Positions 34,723-45,635 of a DNA stretch of 64,000 bases are shown one piece after another. This stretch comes from Pyrocephalus nanus (Eukaryota; Chordata; Aves; Passeriformes; Tyrannidae), in contig CM076260.1 in the NCBI GenBank assembly GCA_038380795.1, forward strand, positions 2,477,533 to 2,541,532, given 5' to 3'. The notes beneath the pieces are model-generated. The model was not told where the DNA came from, made no database searches, and worked only from the letters and a program-made list of their open reading frames with translations. Each line of letters opens with the position of its first letter. Position 1 is the first letter of the stretch. The translations under genes and the position numbers were made by a program.

Positions 34723-34945
34723 AGAGAATCATGGAATGGTTTGGGTTGGAAGGGACCTCAAAGCTCATCCAACCCCAACACCTTCCACTATCCCAGGTTG
34801 TTCCAAGATCTGTCCAACCTGGCCTTGGACACTTCCAGGGATCCAGGGGCAGCCACAGCTTCTCTGGGCAAGCTGTGCCAGGGCCTCCCCACCCTCACAA
34901 GGAGGAATTCCCCAATATCTCATCTAGAACTCCCCTCTTTCAGGT
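34723..34945 (-). mobile_element. CR1 3' fragment, about 220 bp
   Basis: GAATCATGGAATGGTTTGGG, TTGGAAGGGACCTCAAAG, CCTTGGACACTTCCAGGG, CTGGGCAAGCTGTGCCAGGG, ACAAGGAGGAATTCC. Confidence 0.94.
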
Positions 34946-35811
34946 TAGATCAGTGAATGTGGCCAAAAATAAGATTACGTGGGAATGAGAGCATTTTAAA
35001 GTTCTGGAGTGGCTTTCCAAAGGCAAATCCTGTAAATGTGGGATAAAAGAAATGACCAGTGTACTGCAGTGACCCAGGTGGTCTCTTCCAAATAGAATAG
35101 CAATTAAACAATAATTTAGAATATCAAATAGTGTGAAATTGGGTTTATCTTAATATCTGACTTTTTTTTTTTTTAAAAACAGAAATGATTTGACTCTCCA
35201 GCCTTTATGAATTGTACAACTGGGGGCTGAAGATAAAACTTTAACTCATTTAGGAAAATACCCTTCCATTTTTAGGGAGTGTGAGCTGTGCTATTATTCC
35301 ATTTTACAGAGGCAGAAAAATACCTCGGTGAATAAAAGTATTTTTATTAAATTCCTGCTATCATATCTTCCTCTTTACATTTGGCAAGGATTAATATTAC
35401 TCTATCATTTAGTCATAAAAGAGCAGGTCCTTGGAATGAACTGTGACAAGAGAGAGGTGAAGAAGAGCTTTGATGGACAGATCTGATCTAATGACACAGG
35501 AGATAATATACAATCCACTGGCCTCATATCTTGATCTTTTATATGTGTTCAGCTGCAGGAAAAATAGAGGGAAGGAGGTTTATATTAAAAGGAAAAAGCA
35601 CAATTTGATTGCAGAAAGCTGCCTTGGATCAGTGCTGGGGAGGAGGAGGGGAGGTGTGTGACCATCTGACTCCCTTTAGCAGGGAAGTGGGAATGTTCTC
35701 TCACTGGAGCCCAAAGGAGGAATCATTTTGCTCTGTCCTCAAAACTCCCAATTTATCCTGCTGGCTGAAGACTGAGAAGACTTTGGAGAAGACAAAGGAT
35801 AGGAGAGTTCT
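34946..35811. other. Unique stretch
   Basis: T run at 35162-35174. No gene or repeat seen. Confidence 0.45.
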
Positions 35812-36032
35812 GCCCAGAGAAGCTGTGGCTGTCCCATCCCTGGGAGTGTCCAAGGCCAGGTTGGCACAGCTATCCAATATCCTCATCATATCTTCTCTCA
35901 AAAATTATTTATTCCTCTTCTTGGATAATTACTGAGATACTGAGATAGTGGAAGATGTCCCTGCCCATGACAGGGGAACAAGATGAGCTTTAAGGTCCCT
36001 TCCAACCCAAACCATTCTATGATTCTGTAGTT
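35812..36032 (+). mobile_element. CR1 3' fragment interrupted by a 72-bp foreign insert
   Basis: The CR1 body (GCCCAGAGAAGCTGTGGCTG to GGCCAGGTTGG) stops at 35864 and resumes at about 35941 with TGAGATAGTGGAAGATGTCC, running to CCTTCCAACCCAAACC and an ATTCTATGATTCTG tail. Between them about 20 bp of CR1 (the GGGCTTGGATCAACC part) is missing and 72 bp of inverted unique DNA is present. Confidence 0.88.
35865..35936 (-). repeat. Inverted repeat, arm 2 (insert inside CR1)
   Basis: Reverse complement of 34574-34646, about 92 percent identical. Key shared blocks are GAGAGAAGATATGATGAGG and ATAATTTTTGAG (read on the minus strand). It replaces part of the CR1 body, so it arose after that CR1 inserted. 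Confidence 0.85.
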
Positions 36033-36463
36033 CTCTGACATTAAATATCCAGAGCATTTTGGAAATGTTTCTTTCTTAGTTCTTCTCCGTCTCCTTCTGC
36101 CCAAGGGGCAAAAAGTACTTCCAGCTGTACAAAGTGGATGTGGTTGTGCCTCGTGTCTGTCCCTGTTGTTCCCATGGACTTGTGAACCAACTGACCAGTT
36201 CCAAGCAAATTTGGAGGAAGGATGGGTGGGATAAACTGAGGGAAATGGATCAGCAGGTGCTCACGCTGAGGGAGAGGCAGGGAAATTCAGTTCTTCTGCT
36301 CCAGGGGAGTTGGCCCATCAGTCAGTGTGTCCTTGTGGGTGTTGCCCTGAAACCACCCCCCATGTGCTTCTCCAGCAGCCAAAAATGAGTCAAATGACAT
36401 TTGGAAAGGAGCAGAGATCAGTGAGGAAGTGGAGGAAGCAAAGTTATCAAATCTATTGGAAAC
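36033..36463 (+). other. Gap between CR1s with an exon-like open frame
   Basis: A plus-strand frame is open from the acceptor GTTTCTTTCTTAG (exon from about 36080) for about 100 codons to TGA at 36388, with a possible donor CAGCAG/GTGCTC inside. The peptide includes KKYFQLYKVDVVVPRVCPCC and a charged IWRKDGWDKLREMDQQ. Entry phase 0 would fit the exit phase of the signal-peptide exon, but 20 kb separates them and no family is recognised. Confidence 0.18.
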
Positions 36464-36604
36464 CCATCCCTGGAAGTGCCCAAGGCCGGGTTGGATGGGG
36501 CTTGGAGCAAACTGGGCTAGTGGAAGGTGTCCCTGTCCATGGCAGGGGTGGAACTGGATGAGCTTTAAGGTCCCTTCCAGCTTAAACCACTCTGTGATTC
36601 TGTG
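36464..36604 (+). mobile_element. CR1 3' fragment
   Basis: CCATCCCTGGAAGTGCCC, GGCCGGGTTGGATGGGG, GGTGTCCCTGTCCATGGCAG, TCCCTTCCAGCTTAAACC, CTGTGATTCTGTGG tail. Confidence 0.92.
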
Positions 36605-36688
36605 GAGCTGGGATGGCTCCAGGCTGGGTTTTACCATGGATAAACTTCGTGGGATGTGGTTCCAGGGGATTAAAGGAAAACAGCAAGC

Positions 36689-37040
36689 TCTGGGAAGACA
36701 CTGGAGCTCCTTCCAGTGCCTAAAGGGGCTCCAGGAGAGCTGGAGAGGGACAAGTGATGGAGGGACAGGACACAGGGAATGGCTTCCCACTGCCAGAGGG
36801 CAGGGAGAGATGGAAGATTGGGAAGGAGTTCTTGGCTGTGAGAGTGGTGAGGGACTGGGGTGGAATTCCCAGAGAAGTTGTGGCTGCCCCTGGATCCCTG
36901 GAAGTGTCCAAGGCCAGGTTGGACAGGGCTTGGATCAACCTGGGCTAGTGGAAGGTGTCCCTGCCCATGGCAGGGGGTGGAACGAGATGATCTTTCAGGT
37001 CCCTTCCAACCCAACTCATCCTGGGATTCTGTGACTCTCT
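36689..37040 (+). mobile_element. CR1, about 350 bp
   Basis: CCTTCCAGTGCCTAAAGGGG, GGGACAGGACACAGGGAATG, AGAGAAGTTGTGGCTGCC, GGGCTTGGATCAACCTGGG, CTTCCAACCCAACTC, GGGATTCTGTGACTC tail. Follows the previous CR1 by about 85 bp in the same orientation. Confidence 0.95.
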
Positions 37041-38916
37041 AACATGTGAACCCAAGCCCTGTTTTCCACATTTTGAGTTTTTACATTATAATTTTAAATG
37101 TCACCCTGGAGCCAAACAAGTGCCTGGCTTTGAAGAGACCAAGTTTGTGTTTGCTTTTAACTTTAATCTCTCGAAAACTACCGAAATAATTATTTTAACT
37201 CCGTCCCCTTTGTTTCTTCTGTTTAAAGATGTGTTTAATTCTTCAAAAACTTTTTTTCAATGTGATATTATCATCAAAATAAGTGTATTAAACTCAGCTT
37301 CATGAATAATTCATGATGCAATCTTGAAAAAAAACAGCCATACAAAACCACAATAATTAGTTTTATGTGATAGGAAAAGCATTATTTTCATATTTAGACA
37401 GGAAGGGGATATTTATTTAGATACACCATTCACGGGGTACTAAATTATGGCAGAAGCTAGTGTTTGTAATTTAAAAAAATGACAAGTTAATTTGAAAACC
37501 AGCCCTAAGATGCAAAGTCACACCTTGCCACCTACCTGATAAAATTGATTACTTTGTGTATTTCTGCATTTGCTGTTAAATGGGTGGTTTCTAAATGTGA
37601 TTGCGCGTTGAAAAATCAGAGCTGAGCCCACGATGTTGCCTTTTATGCCTTTGGTTTTTTTTTTTTTTTTTTTGCCTTTATCTGTAATATTTACAGTGCT
37701 AACATCTGTAATTTCCTGAGGACACAAAGACAACTCTCATTAATTCCCTCCAGCCTTGTAGACAACTTCCAAGGCGTTGTGGGATGGTTTGCTGGAGTCA
37801 CGGCATGAGCACGGCTTGTTGTCATCCAACACTCACCTCCCACTTCCCAGAGGAGCCTCTCTGGCACTTTGGACTCAAACTATCTTTTTTCTTTCTTTTT
37901 CTTACTGACATTTCTAATCCCCTTCTCTCTTGTTCAAACCCAGAGTAAGAAACTCGAGTTCCCTGAACTCTGCCCTGCCCTAAACCTGCGTTTTCCAGAA
38001 TCCTGAATTTCTGGCATTTTTTTTTCAGTTTAATTAATCACCACATTGAGAGCAAACAAGGAAAAACCCCAATTTTGTTTCTTTAAGCTGGGAACTGGCA
38101 AAGCCTCCAGGTATTTGTAGGGAGAGGATCATGGGTGTTGTCACCTTCTCTGTTATCCTCACTCCTTGGCTGCTGGATGTTTTTCCAGGACCTCATAAGA
38201 TCAAATATGATGTCACTTGAATTTCAGATATTGAGCATTTTCATGATCCAGTCAGTAGTTCCTGGAGCCTGGCTTTGCATCCTGTGCTCAGAAAAGTTTT
38301 GGGGAGTTACTTTGATCTTGGCAGTCTGTGGGAACAAGCATTTTAATAAAAGGGCTTGAAAAATCAACATAGTACACTTATTTATTGATTTAGCACAAAT
38401 ATCTTGATTTTAGTAATTCTGGGATACCTTTCTGTGCTGGTGATCGTGGAATGAAGTAAATTTTAAGTTGTGCTGGGTGGATAAACTCAAAATTTGTGAG
38501 CTGTGAGAGCAGGAGAGTTGGGAATGTGAGCTGGGACCTGCAGCACTGGCTGAGCAGTTCTTGGGGTGCCACCAGTTGTAGCTGCAAAGGGTTTACACCA
38601 AGGTTTACAGGCAGTTGTAGGGTTAAAATGAAACACTGAATAAAACCCTGTTCACAGACAAAACTGAGGCCTTGCCAGAAATCATCTAATTAAATAATTG
38701 TGTCCGTATCATGATGGGGAAACACAGCAGGGTTACTGTAATGGGTGTGGACAGACATCACCCCTGCATTTCCAACCTTCTGAGCACCTGATTTTGGGGA
38801 TTTTAACATGGCTTGAGTGAAATATTTGAACAGAGTGATGTTGTGAAGAAAAAAAGGCTTGTTTGAAATGCTGTCAATGGCTCAGAGCAGCTGAGAGAAT
38901 TTTTTATTCATATCAG
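37041..38916. other. Unique stretch; possible non-coding element 37.1-37.5 kb
   Basis: 37130-37440 is AT-rich with retained CpGs (CTCTCGAAAACTACCGAAAT) and TAAT/ATTA cores. Minus-strand pseudo-exons with good splice sites occur at 37715-37536 (CCTCAG/ to CAG/GTAGGT, 180 bp, phase 0-0, containing a 17-18 bp A run) and 38581-38428 (TTTGCAG/ to AAAG/GTATCC, 154 bp, phase 0-1). They may be part of a minus-strand transcript but are unlinked. Confidence 0.3.
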
Positions 38917-38986
38917 AGGATCGTGGGATAATTCAGCTTGGAAAAGCCCTCCAAGATCATCGAGTCCCAGCACTGCCAAGACCACC
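38917..38986 (-). mobile_element. CR1 3' end, antisense half of a composite
   Basis: AGGATCGTGGGATAATTCAG, CTTGGAAAAGCCCTCCAAG, ATCATCGAGTCCCAGC. It abuts a sense CR1 directly at about 38987. Confidence 0.82.
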
Positions 38987-39133
38987 AGTTCCCTGGAAGT
39001 GTCCAAGGCCAGACTGGATGGGGCTTGGATCAGCCTGGGATAGTGGAAGGTGTCCCTGCTCATGGCAGGGAATGGAACTGGATGATCTTTAAGGTCCCTT
39101 CCATCCCAAACCCTTCTATGATTCTATAATTCT
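38987..39133 (+). mobile_element. CR1 3' fragment, sense half of the composite
   Basis: AGTTCCCTGGAAGTGTCC, GGCTTGGATCAGCCTGGG, GTCCCTGCTCATGGCAGG, TCCCTTCCATCCCAAACC, TTCTATGATTCTATAATTCTC tail. Head-to-head with the preceding antisense piece. Confidence 0.92.
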
Positions 39134-40519
39134 CATACTTTGAATATCTGGCACTTCTGACTCTCAGAGCAGGTGGTGAACGTGGCACTCAATGATTTTA
39201 TTCTAAGCAGTGGCAAGAATTTAAGGCTTGTCTTCCCTTATTTAAATACCATTGTATGGTGCTTATTTACCTCAAAACCTTTCAGAAGCTTTCAGTGAAG
39301 TGACAAGCTCAGCACAGCTCTGTACTCCTAGACTTCTCCCTCTGAGTTTACTCTCCTTTTCTACTGGAAATTGTTGAGATGATTTGGCTGGGTCTTAATT
39401 ATATTGCCATTATCTTGAGCAGTACCTGGATGTTGGGCAGTCAAGTTTGGGAAGTAAGGCAGAGGTGCAGGAGATAAAGGTTATTGCTCTGAGAGTGTTG
39501 CAAATAGCACTGGTATACCTCAATTATTCCTTATTATTCTTTTTGTTTGCTGATTTTATCTCCATGATGATTTCAGGAACACCTCATCAGGGACTGGTAC
39601 CCAGTTAAAACACCTGGAAATATTTTTTATTTTTTTTTTCAACTAGGAAAGACCCAGTGTTGTTCTTTGCACCGTGTCATTTCCCCTGCCATCAGGAGGC
39701 CATAAAACATTAGCAAATAATTTTTTTAATCTGTTCCATTAAAGGCATCATCAGAGCGTTCCTCGAAGTGAGGTTTGACATCCTTTGGAACTTCACACCC
39801 CGAGCAGAAGCAGGGCCTGCTCATCCCATCAAAGCTGGTCCGTGCAAACTTTTGTTGTGCTAATTTAAACTCCCTCCGGGTTCTCCGAGGCACCGGCAGA
39901 GATTTTAACATTTTGACTCCTGCACTGCTGGATTTTGTGTATGCCACCTAAAAAGCAGCGAGGATTTTGTGTCTTTCTCGTTGTTATTGCCAGTTCTTTG
40001 TTCCTTCAAAGGCTTTTCAAGGCATTTCCCTCTGTTTTTGTGCAGGCACTGATTTCTTCCCTGGATTTAAAGTCGGTAGAAGGTTTTCTTGGTTACTTTA
40101 CTGGTTCTTTTTGAGCTTTCAAAGGCACTGCAAGGAACTGGGTAGTGTCGTTATCACCACTGTCAGATCCTTTGTGCAATAACAAAAGAACCATCCAAAG
40201 ATCCTCTGTAGAAAGGTGGGAATGGATTGTGGGTGAGCAGTGAGGTTTCTCCTCACAGCTCCTGGAGTACCAAGTCTCAGCTCAACAACAGAATCGGTAT
40301 AAATGGTAAATAAAAGTCCTGTTGCCCGTGCAAAGTCAACTGTTGTGTCCCAGTGTGGGATTGATATAAAAAAAGACTTTAATTCTTTTGTATGTAAAAT
40401 TCCTGCCATTTGGTGGTAGTGGTTTGACCAGGTGCCCTCTGGGTTGTTCGTGAAGCTTTCCTGATGTTTGTGTTTCCGTGGGTGATGCGTTCCCTAAACC
40501 CGGAGGTGGTGGCAGTTTG
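39134..40519. other. Unique stretch with a CpG-rich exon-like block
   Basis: 39726-39960 keeps about nine CpGs (GCGTTCCTCGAAG, CCCCGAGC, GGTCCGTGC, CTCCGAGGCACCGGC, AGCGAGG) in a CpG-poor setting and is open for 73 codons on the minus strand (RRTRREFKLAQQKFARTSF, ending FNGTD and TAA) behind CTTTTTAG. Conserved element or terminal exon are both possible. The adjacent minus frame at 40409-40119 is also open. Confidence 0.28.
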
Positions 40520-40712
40520 GGATCACAGAGCCATTAAAGTTGGAAGAGACCTCAAAGATCATCAAGTCCAACTGTTAATCCAGCAGTGACCCATGTCCCC
40601 AAGTGCCACATCTACATCTCTTTGAAATCTCTCCAGGGAGATGGGGACTCCACCCTGCCCTGGGCAGCTGTGCCAGGGATGGACAGCCCTTTCCAGGAAG
40701 GAATTGCCCATA
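40520..40712 (-). mobile_element. CR1 fragment, older subfamily
   Basis: GGATCACAGAGCCATTAAAG, TTGGAAGAGACCTCAAAG, CCAAGTGCCACATCTACATC, CTGTGCCAGGGATGGACAGC. Its 5' end abuts the tail of the next CR1. Confidence 0.88.
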
Positions 40713-40845
40713 ATCATAGAATTAACAGGGTTGGAAGAGACCTCCCAAGATCATCAAATCCAACCCTTGATCCAACCCCACTGTGATTACCAGACCATGG
40801 CACTCAGTGCCACATCCAACCTCATCTTAAAAGCATCGAGATTCT
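40713..40845 (-). mobile_element. CR1 3' fragment adjoining the previous one
   Basis: CATAGAATTAACAGGGTTGG, GAGACCTCCCAAGATCATC, CAACCCTTGATCCAACCCC, CTCAGTGCCACATCC. Same signature as 49193 onward (CAACCCTTGATCCATCCCC). Confidence 0.87.
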
Positions 40846-41514
40846 CAGTTCTTTCAAAATGGCAGCCCTACACTTAGAAACAACGTGGATTATATTGACA
40901 GTAATCATTAAGTTTCAATGCCCAGGGAGGAAATGTGTAATGGGAAAATTTGCTGCATTTTCTCAAAATTATTCTTAGACTGAAACTGTTGTGCTATAGC
41001 GTTCTCAAAGCTCCAGCTACATTTTGCTCCAAGACAGATGACCAGAACATGACAGGATCCCAAAACTGGTTTGTTAGATTTTCTTTGACGTGCCACATGT
41101 GAAGAGACTTTCAAACTCTTAGTGAGTTTTTTCAATTGAAAAAGAGAAATATTAGATTGCATGTCTGTTTCTCTTCAGATGTCCTACTAAAAAGCATCAG
41201 TTCTTTACTTAAACATATAAATAAAACAAAACTTCCCAAACCTCATGTTTATGTGAGGGAAACTTTAAGCTACTTTAGAGGTTTCTAATACTCCCCTCTC
41301 TTTCTCTAATCAATAAAAGTTTGAAAAAATCACAGAAATAAAATGATGATTAAGCTGAATTTCTGGTCCTCTTTAAATCAATCATTTGAAGACAGAGAAA
41401 AATGACACAAACCGACAGAACTCTTTAGGCAGTCTAGAACAGGAGCACAATTATTAATACTTGAGTAGGATAAAATTTAGGTAACCAGTAGCAGAGTCTT
41501 ACTGTCCAATTTAA

Positions 41515-41570
41515 ATCTCTACTCCTGCCCCTTGTTCCCTGGGAGCAAAGCCCGACCCCTCCTGAGGTGT
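41515..41570 (-). mobile_element. Internal CR1 scrap
   Basis: CTGCCCCTTGTTCCCTGGGA and GCAAAGCCCGACCCCTCC match the internal part of the copy at 48859-49192. Confidence 0.75.
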
Positions 41571-41989
41571 AAATGATGTGAACTTCCATAACTGCTGGAA
41601 TAAAGAAGGAATTTCCAGAATAACCAGAATGTTCAGATGGTGGCAAACCCAGCGTGACTTCAAATAATTTTGGCTTATTAAAAGCTCTGTGTCCCTTTGA
41701 CATGACATCATAAATAATCCTGTTCTCACTACGAGTTACGACTTAAAAAAAACCCCCACAACAACATTCCAAGTGTAAATGCCAAGCCCAAGGATGGGAT
41801 TTGACCCTTGGTTTCATCAGCTGTGAGTTTTTGGCAGCTTGCAGCGTTAACTTGGAGGTTAAATGTTTCCACCAAGATACAGTGTCGTGTGACAAGATTT
41901 AATGTTAACAGAATAAAGATTGACTTGTTCCTCCTGCTAAAAAAAAAAAAGAACTGATATTTGCAGTTCATTTTTAAAAAAATATATAT

Positions 41990-42450
41990 TTCCTTTGAGG
42001 GAGCTTTCAGGGTCTGTCTCTGAGTTACTGAGCACGTCAGCCTCTAAATTTGAGGCCGTGTAATTATGGAGAAATATGATATTTCCCGGAGAAATATGAT
42101 GTATATTAATTTTCTACTTCAATATTCTGTTTGCTTTGCTCAAGTAACTACTGAGAGCAAAATGATTCCATTTTAAACATGTGAAAAAACCGTGCCGTTC
42201 CATAAAGACGCTAAATATTCACTCCGCTGCGTTTACAATATTATTTACATTATTTATGTCAAATTTCCCTTTAACAAAAAGAAATCTTTCCTTTCAAGTT
42301 TGTTCTCATTGCTACCTCGTGCATGTAAATGGTTGTTTTTTTCTGGAAAGTGTTTTAAAATTGAATCTCACTTCAACAAAGTCATTCAACAAATTTCATT
42401 TTCATTCTAATTGGGATTGGGACAATATATCTTAGAGACCCTTTCATTCG
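41990..42450. promoter_or_regulatory. Candidate conserved non-coding element
   Basis: CR1-free, AT-rich, with clustered surviving CpGs (GAGCACGTCAGC, GAGGCCGTG, TTTCCCGGAG, AACCGTGCCGTTCC, AAGACGCTAAAT, ACTCCGCTGCGTTTAC, TACCTCGTGC). A 13-base repeat GAGAAATATGATR occurs twice near 42070-42100. Looks like a constrained enhancer; alignment needed. Confidence 0.33.
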
Positions 42451-43512
42451 GTGATTGACATTTTAAACTGGTTGGAGGCTTAAAAATATATGATTTTGAG
42501 GACTGAAATTGGGTTAATTGCAATAGGTAAATAGATGAGTGCATGATTTACTAATTTTATTAATTTTACACCTGTAAAGTCGCACTGAGGGGGTATTTTA
42601 TCAAACACACTTTAAGTTCTGTCCCAGACAAGAAGAGGAGAAAATGAAGATGTGCTGATGTTACTCTTATAAAAGTAAAGAAACAACTTGGAAAGAGATT
42701 CAAGGGAATGAGGTAGGAAAAAAATATTTGTGATACAAATTGCAATCAATTCTTTGCTTCCTGCGATTTTTAATTTTCGTTTTTTTCTGGGGTTGAACGT
42801 CAATCTTTTGAATAAGCCCCAGACAAAGAAATCCTTGAGCAAACCCTGTGGTGTGTGGACTTTTCAAAGGTATTTTTTAGGGTAATTACAGTGATTAAAT
42901 ACATGAGATCATCTCTAATTTGATCTCAGTAGAGGAGCAGAGATGATGGACAGGAGAGATGCCCTGGAAATCTCTTTTATCACCAGTTCTCCAGCAAGGA
43001 AGGACCATTTCACATTCCAGAAGGTCCCCTATGCAGACATGATGCTCACAAATTTTGGGTTTTTTTTAAAGATAGAGACTTGGGATGAACTGATTTGTTG
43101 TTAGCAGACATAGAAAATTAAAAGGTTCCTGCCTTTTCCCTGGAGTTAATAAAACAAAACAAACAAACAAAAGCACATAATTATAATTCCTTGAGCTTTG
43201 ATAAGTCCGATTTTCCTCAAAATAAAGTACATTTTATATTTGATCATTCCCATGGGCTACTTTAAGCAGCAGAAATTATTTCGAACTAATAGAAATATAT
43301 CACAGAAATACATACAAAATGAACAGAAATATCTATATTTCTATGCTCATATTTATCTGAATTACTTCCTCAATTCACTCTACTCACTGCACTTGTGGTA
43401 TTGGGAAGAATAAACAGAAGACACATTTCTGCTCCATTCAGTCTGTAAACTGTGTTGATCAAATTTTTGGTGAAATCTTCTAGTTCTTAACATAGCTCTG
43501 AAAAAAATGACC

Positions 43513-43583
43513 TAAATATATACAAATATAAATATATATACACACACATAATACATAAATACATATGTTTATATATATTTGTT
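43513..43583. repeat. AT/AC microsatellite
   Basis: AAATATATACAAATATAAAT, ATATATACACACACATAATA and TTTATATATATTTG. Confidence 0.8.
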
Positions 43584-44202
43584 CAGGTTTTGTTCTGTAT
43601 TAATAGAACTCTTGCACAGAGACATAAAGAGCATTTCAAGCTCAGCTCAAGGTGCCACTTTTCAGAACAAGATACAACAAACATCTCCTTTCCAAGCTTT
43701 TACCTTTCTTTTATTCATCCCTACTCAGCTTTAACAATAGCTGGACAAAGTAAATTTGGAGGTTTTCCCTGTGTTAAGAAGCTGAAAGTTGTATGATTGT
43801 CATTCAGGTTGATTTATTTAGTGCCAGCTCATTGTTAAATTACTGTAAAACTGCTATTTTTGCTCCTTTTCCCGGTGTTTTTTTCTGCTGAATTCTTTGA
43901 TTCTTGTCATACCTGCACAGTTCTGCCTGAGATCCCTTTATAGGTCTTAGAGATTCTTGGATTTAGAACACGCAGGATATCTGGGAAATCAATAAATAGG
44001 CTGATTTTGTATTTCCATCCTGCTTCCAAGTAGCTGCTGCTTTGAAGAGAGAAATATAGAGTTATACAGATTATAACTGAAGAACTACAACTTCATCACC
44101 TGTGTTTTAATTAGTTTGTAAATACTAAACCATTACATTTCAATGTGATGTAGAAAATTCTTCCTACTCTTCCTCCTAATTTTCAGGGAGATCATTTGTT
44201 TC

Positions 44203-44300
44203 ATGTGTCCCTGCTCGTGGCAGGGGGTTGGAATTAGATGGTGTTTAATGTCCCTTCCAGCCCAAACCATTCTGGGATTCCATGATTCTGTGATTCTGGG
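44203..44300 (+). mobile_element. CR1 3' end
   Basis: CATGTGTCCCTGCTCGTGGC, AGGGGGTTGGAATTAG, TCCCTTCCAGCCCAAACC and three tail units (GGGATTCCATGATTCTGTGA). Confidence 0.92.
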
Positions 44301-44629
44301 AGTTAATCTAAGGCAGGAATTGCTTCTGGAGGCTTCTGCACAGTCCAGGGATCCTCTTTGAAGAGCTGGGATGTGGTGATTTAAGTCTTCTGTTACTTGA
44401 ACTTCTCCGGTGTAAACTCTTCATCATCAAGAGCTCCTGTCAGGCCAGAGCTGGAGTTTTGTGGTTCAGAGACTTGGGATGGGTTAAGATGGAACAGAAA
44501 GTGTTTCCAGGGCTTGACAGGTACCAGTGGAGTCCCAGTGGAAACGGTGATTTCTGGCATCCCTTTCATGTCTCGCTTTCTCCGTTGTCACTGAGGGTCA
44601 ATGAGGTGTCCAGGGTCCTCCTCTTGGAA

Positions 44630-44902
44630 TCATCATGGAATCATAGAATGTGCTGAGTGGGAAGAGACCCGTAAAGATCATCCAGTCCAACTCCTGGCCC
44701 TGCACAGACACCCCAACAATCCCACCCTGTCCCTCAGAGTGTTGTCCAGTTGAGCTCTGGCAGCCTTGGGGCTGTGCCCACTGCCCTGGGGAGCCTGTTC
44801 AGTGCCCAACCACCCTCTGGGGGAAGAACCTTTCCCTGAGATCCAACCTAACCCTCTCCTGGAGCAGCTCCAGCTGTTCCCTTGGTTCCTGTCACTGGTC
44901 AC
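44630..44902 (-). mobile_element. CR1, second subfamily, about 270 bp
   Basis: ATCATGGAATCATAGAATG tail, AAGAGACCCGTAAAGATC, TCCAACTCCTGGCCCTGC, CAGCCTTGGGGCTGTGCCC, CTGGGGAGCCTGTTCAGTGC, AGATCCAACCTAACCCTC. The reverse of the 2730-3030 type. Confidence 0.92.
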
Positions 44903-45104
44903 AAGAGTAAAGCAGCTCTTGGGTTGGTATTTTGGTTCCTTTGTTTCTGACTAAGAGGCTCGTGAGGCCTTTTGTTGTTTTATGGAGGGACTTGTTTCTG
45001 CAGCTCTTTTCTTAGAATTACTCCAGGTGTTTTTGTTGGAATGAAGAATCATGATAATTTAAGATGGGAAAGCTGTTCCTGGCCTAGTGGAAACAGATCT
45101 TAGG

Positions 45105-45175
45105 ACCACGTTGGATGGAAGGGACCTCCTGAGGTCTTTAGTTCCATGTCCTGTGCTTGGAGCAGATCTCTCAGG
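45105..45175 (-). mobile_element. Old CR1 3' fragment
   Basis: CGTTGGATGGAAGGGACC, TCCTGAGGTCTTTAGTTCC, TGTCCTGTGCTTGGAGCAGA resembles the ancient CR1 3' end, diverged. Confidence 0.55.
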
Positions 45176-45369
45176 GCTTTGACTGTAAGAGAAATGGGCA
45201 GGTCCCTCTGCCTTCCTGCATTTGACCAGGTCTGTGGTAAATTTATTGTTCTTTCTCATTTTGAAGTGGAAATTCCCATGTTTCACTTTCTGTCTGTTGC
45301 CTCTTGTCATGCAGTTCACACCTGCAAGATGAGTTTGGTTTCATCTTCCCTTCACCCACCAGCTGGACA

Positions 45370-45635
45370 GAGAGCAACAGGAGACCTGGGACATGGGATG
45401 GAGGGACAGGACACAGGGAATGACTTCCCACTGCCAGAGGGCAGGGAGAGATGGGAGATTGGGAAGGAATTCTTCCCTGGGAGGGTGGGGAGAGAGTGGG
45501 ATGGAATTCTCAGAGAAGCTGTGGCTGCCCCTGCATCCCTGGAAGTGTCCAAGGCCAGGTTGGACGGGGCTTGGAGCAACCTGGGCTAGTGGGAGGTGTC
45601 CCATAGGTTGGAATGAGAAGGTCCTTGTGAATCTC
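45370..45635 (+). mobile_element. CR1 fragment, about 265 bp
   Basis: GGGACATGGGATGGAGGGAC, TTCCCACTGCCAGAGGGC, TCAGAGAAGCTGTGGCTGC, GGCTTGGAGCAACCTGGG. The 3' end is damaged: the GGCAGGGG part is missing and there is no octamer tail. Confidence 0.92.

Larger units (their letters stand above)
40846..44202. other. Longest unique stretch in the second half
   Basis: It holds only a CR1 scrap (41515-41570), an A run (41938-41951), an AT/AC microsatellite (43513-43583) and a candidate non-coding element (41990-42450). No exon supported. Confidence 0.45.

Noticed and set aside
36429..37034. 201-codon plus frame
   Set aside because: Read-through of two adjacent CR1 fragments; the repeated Trp/Gly/Pro-rich peptides recur in every CR1 of the window.
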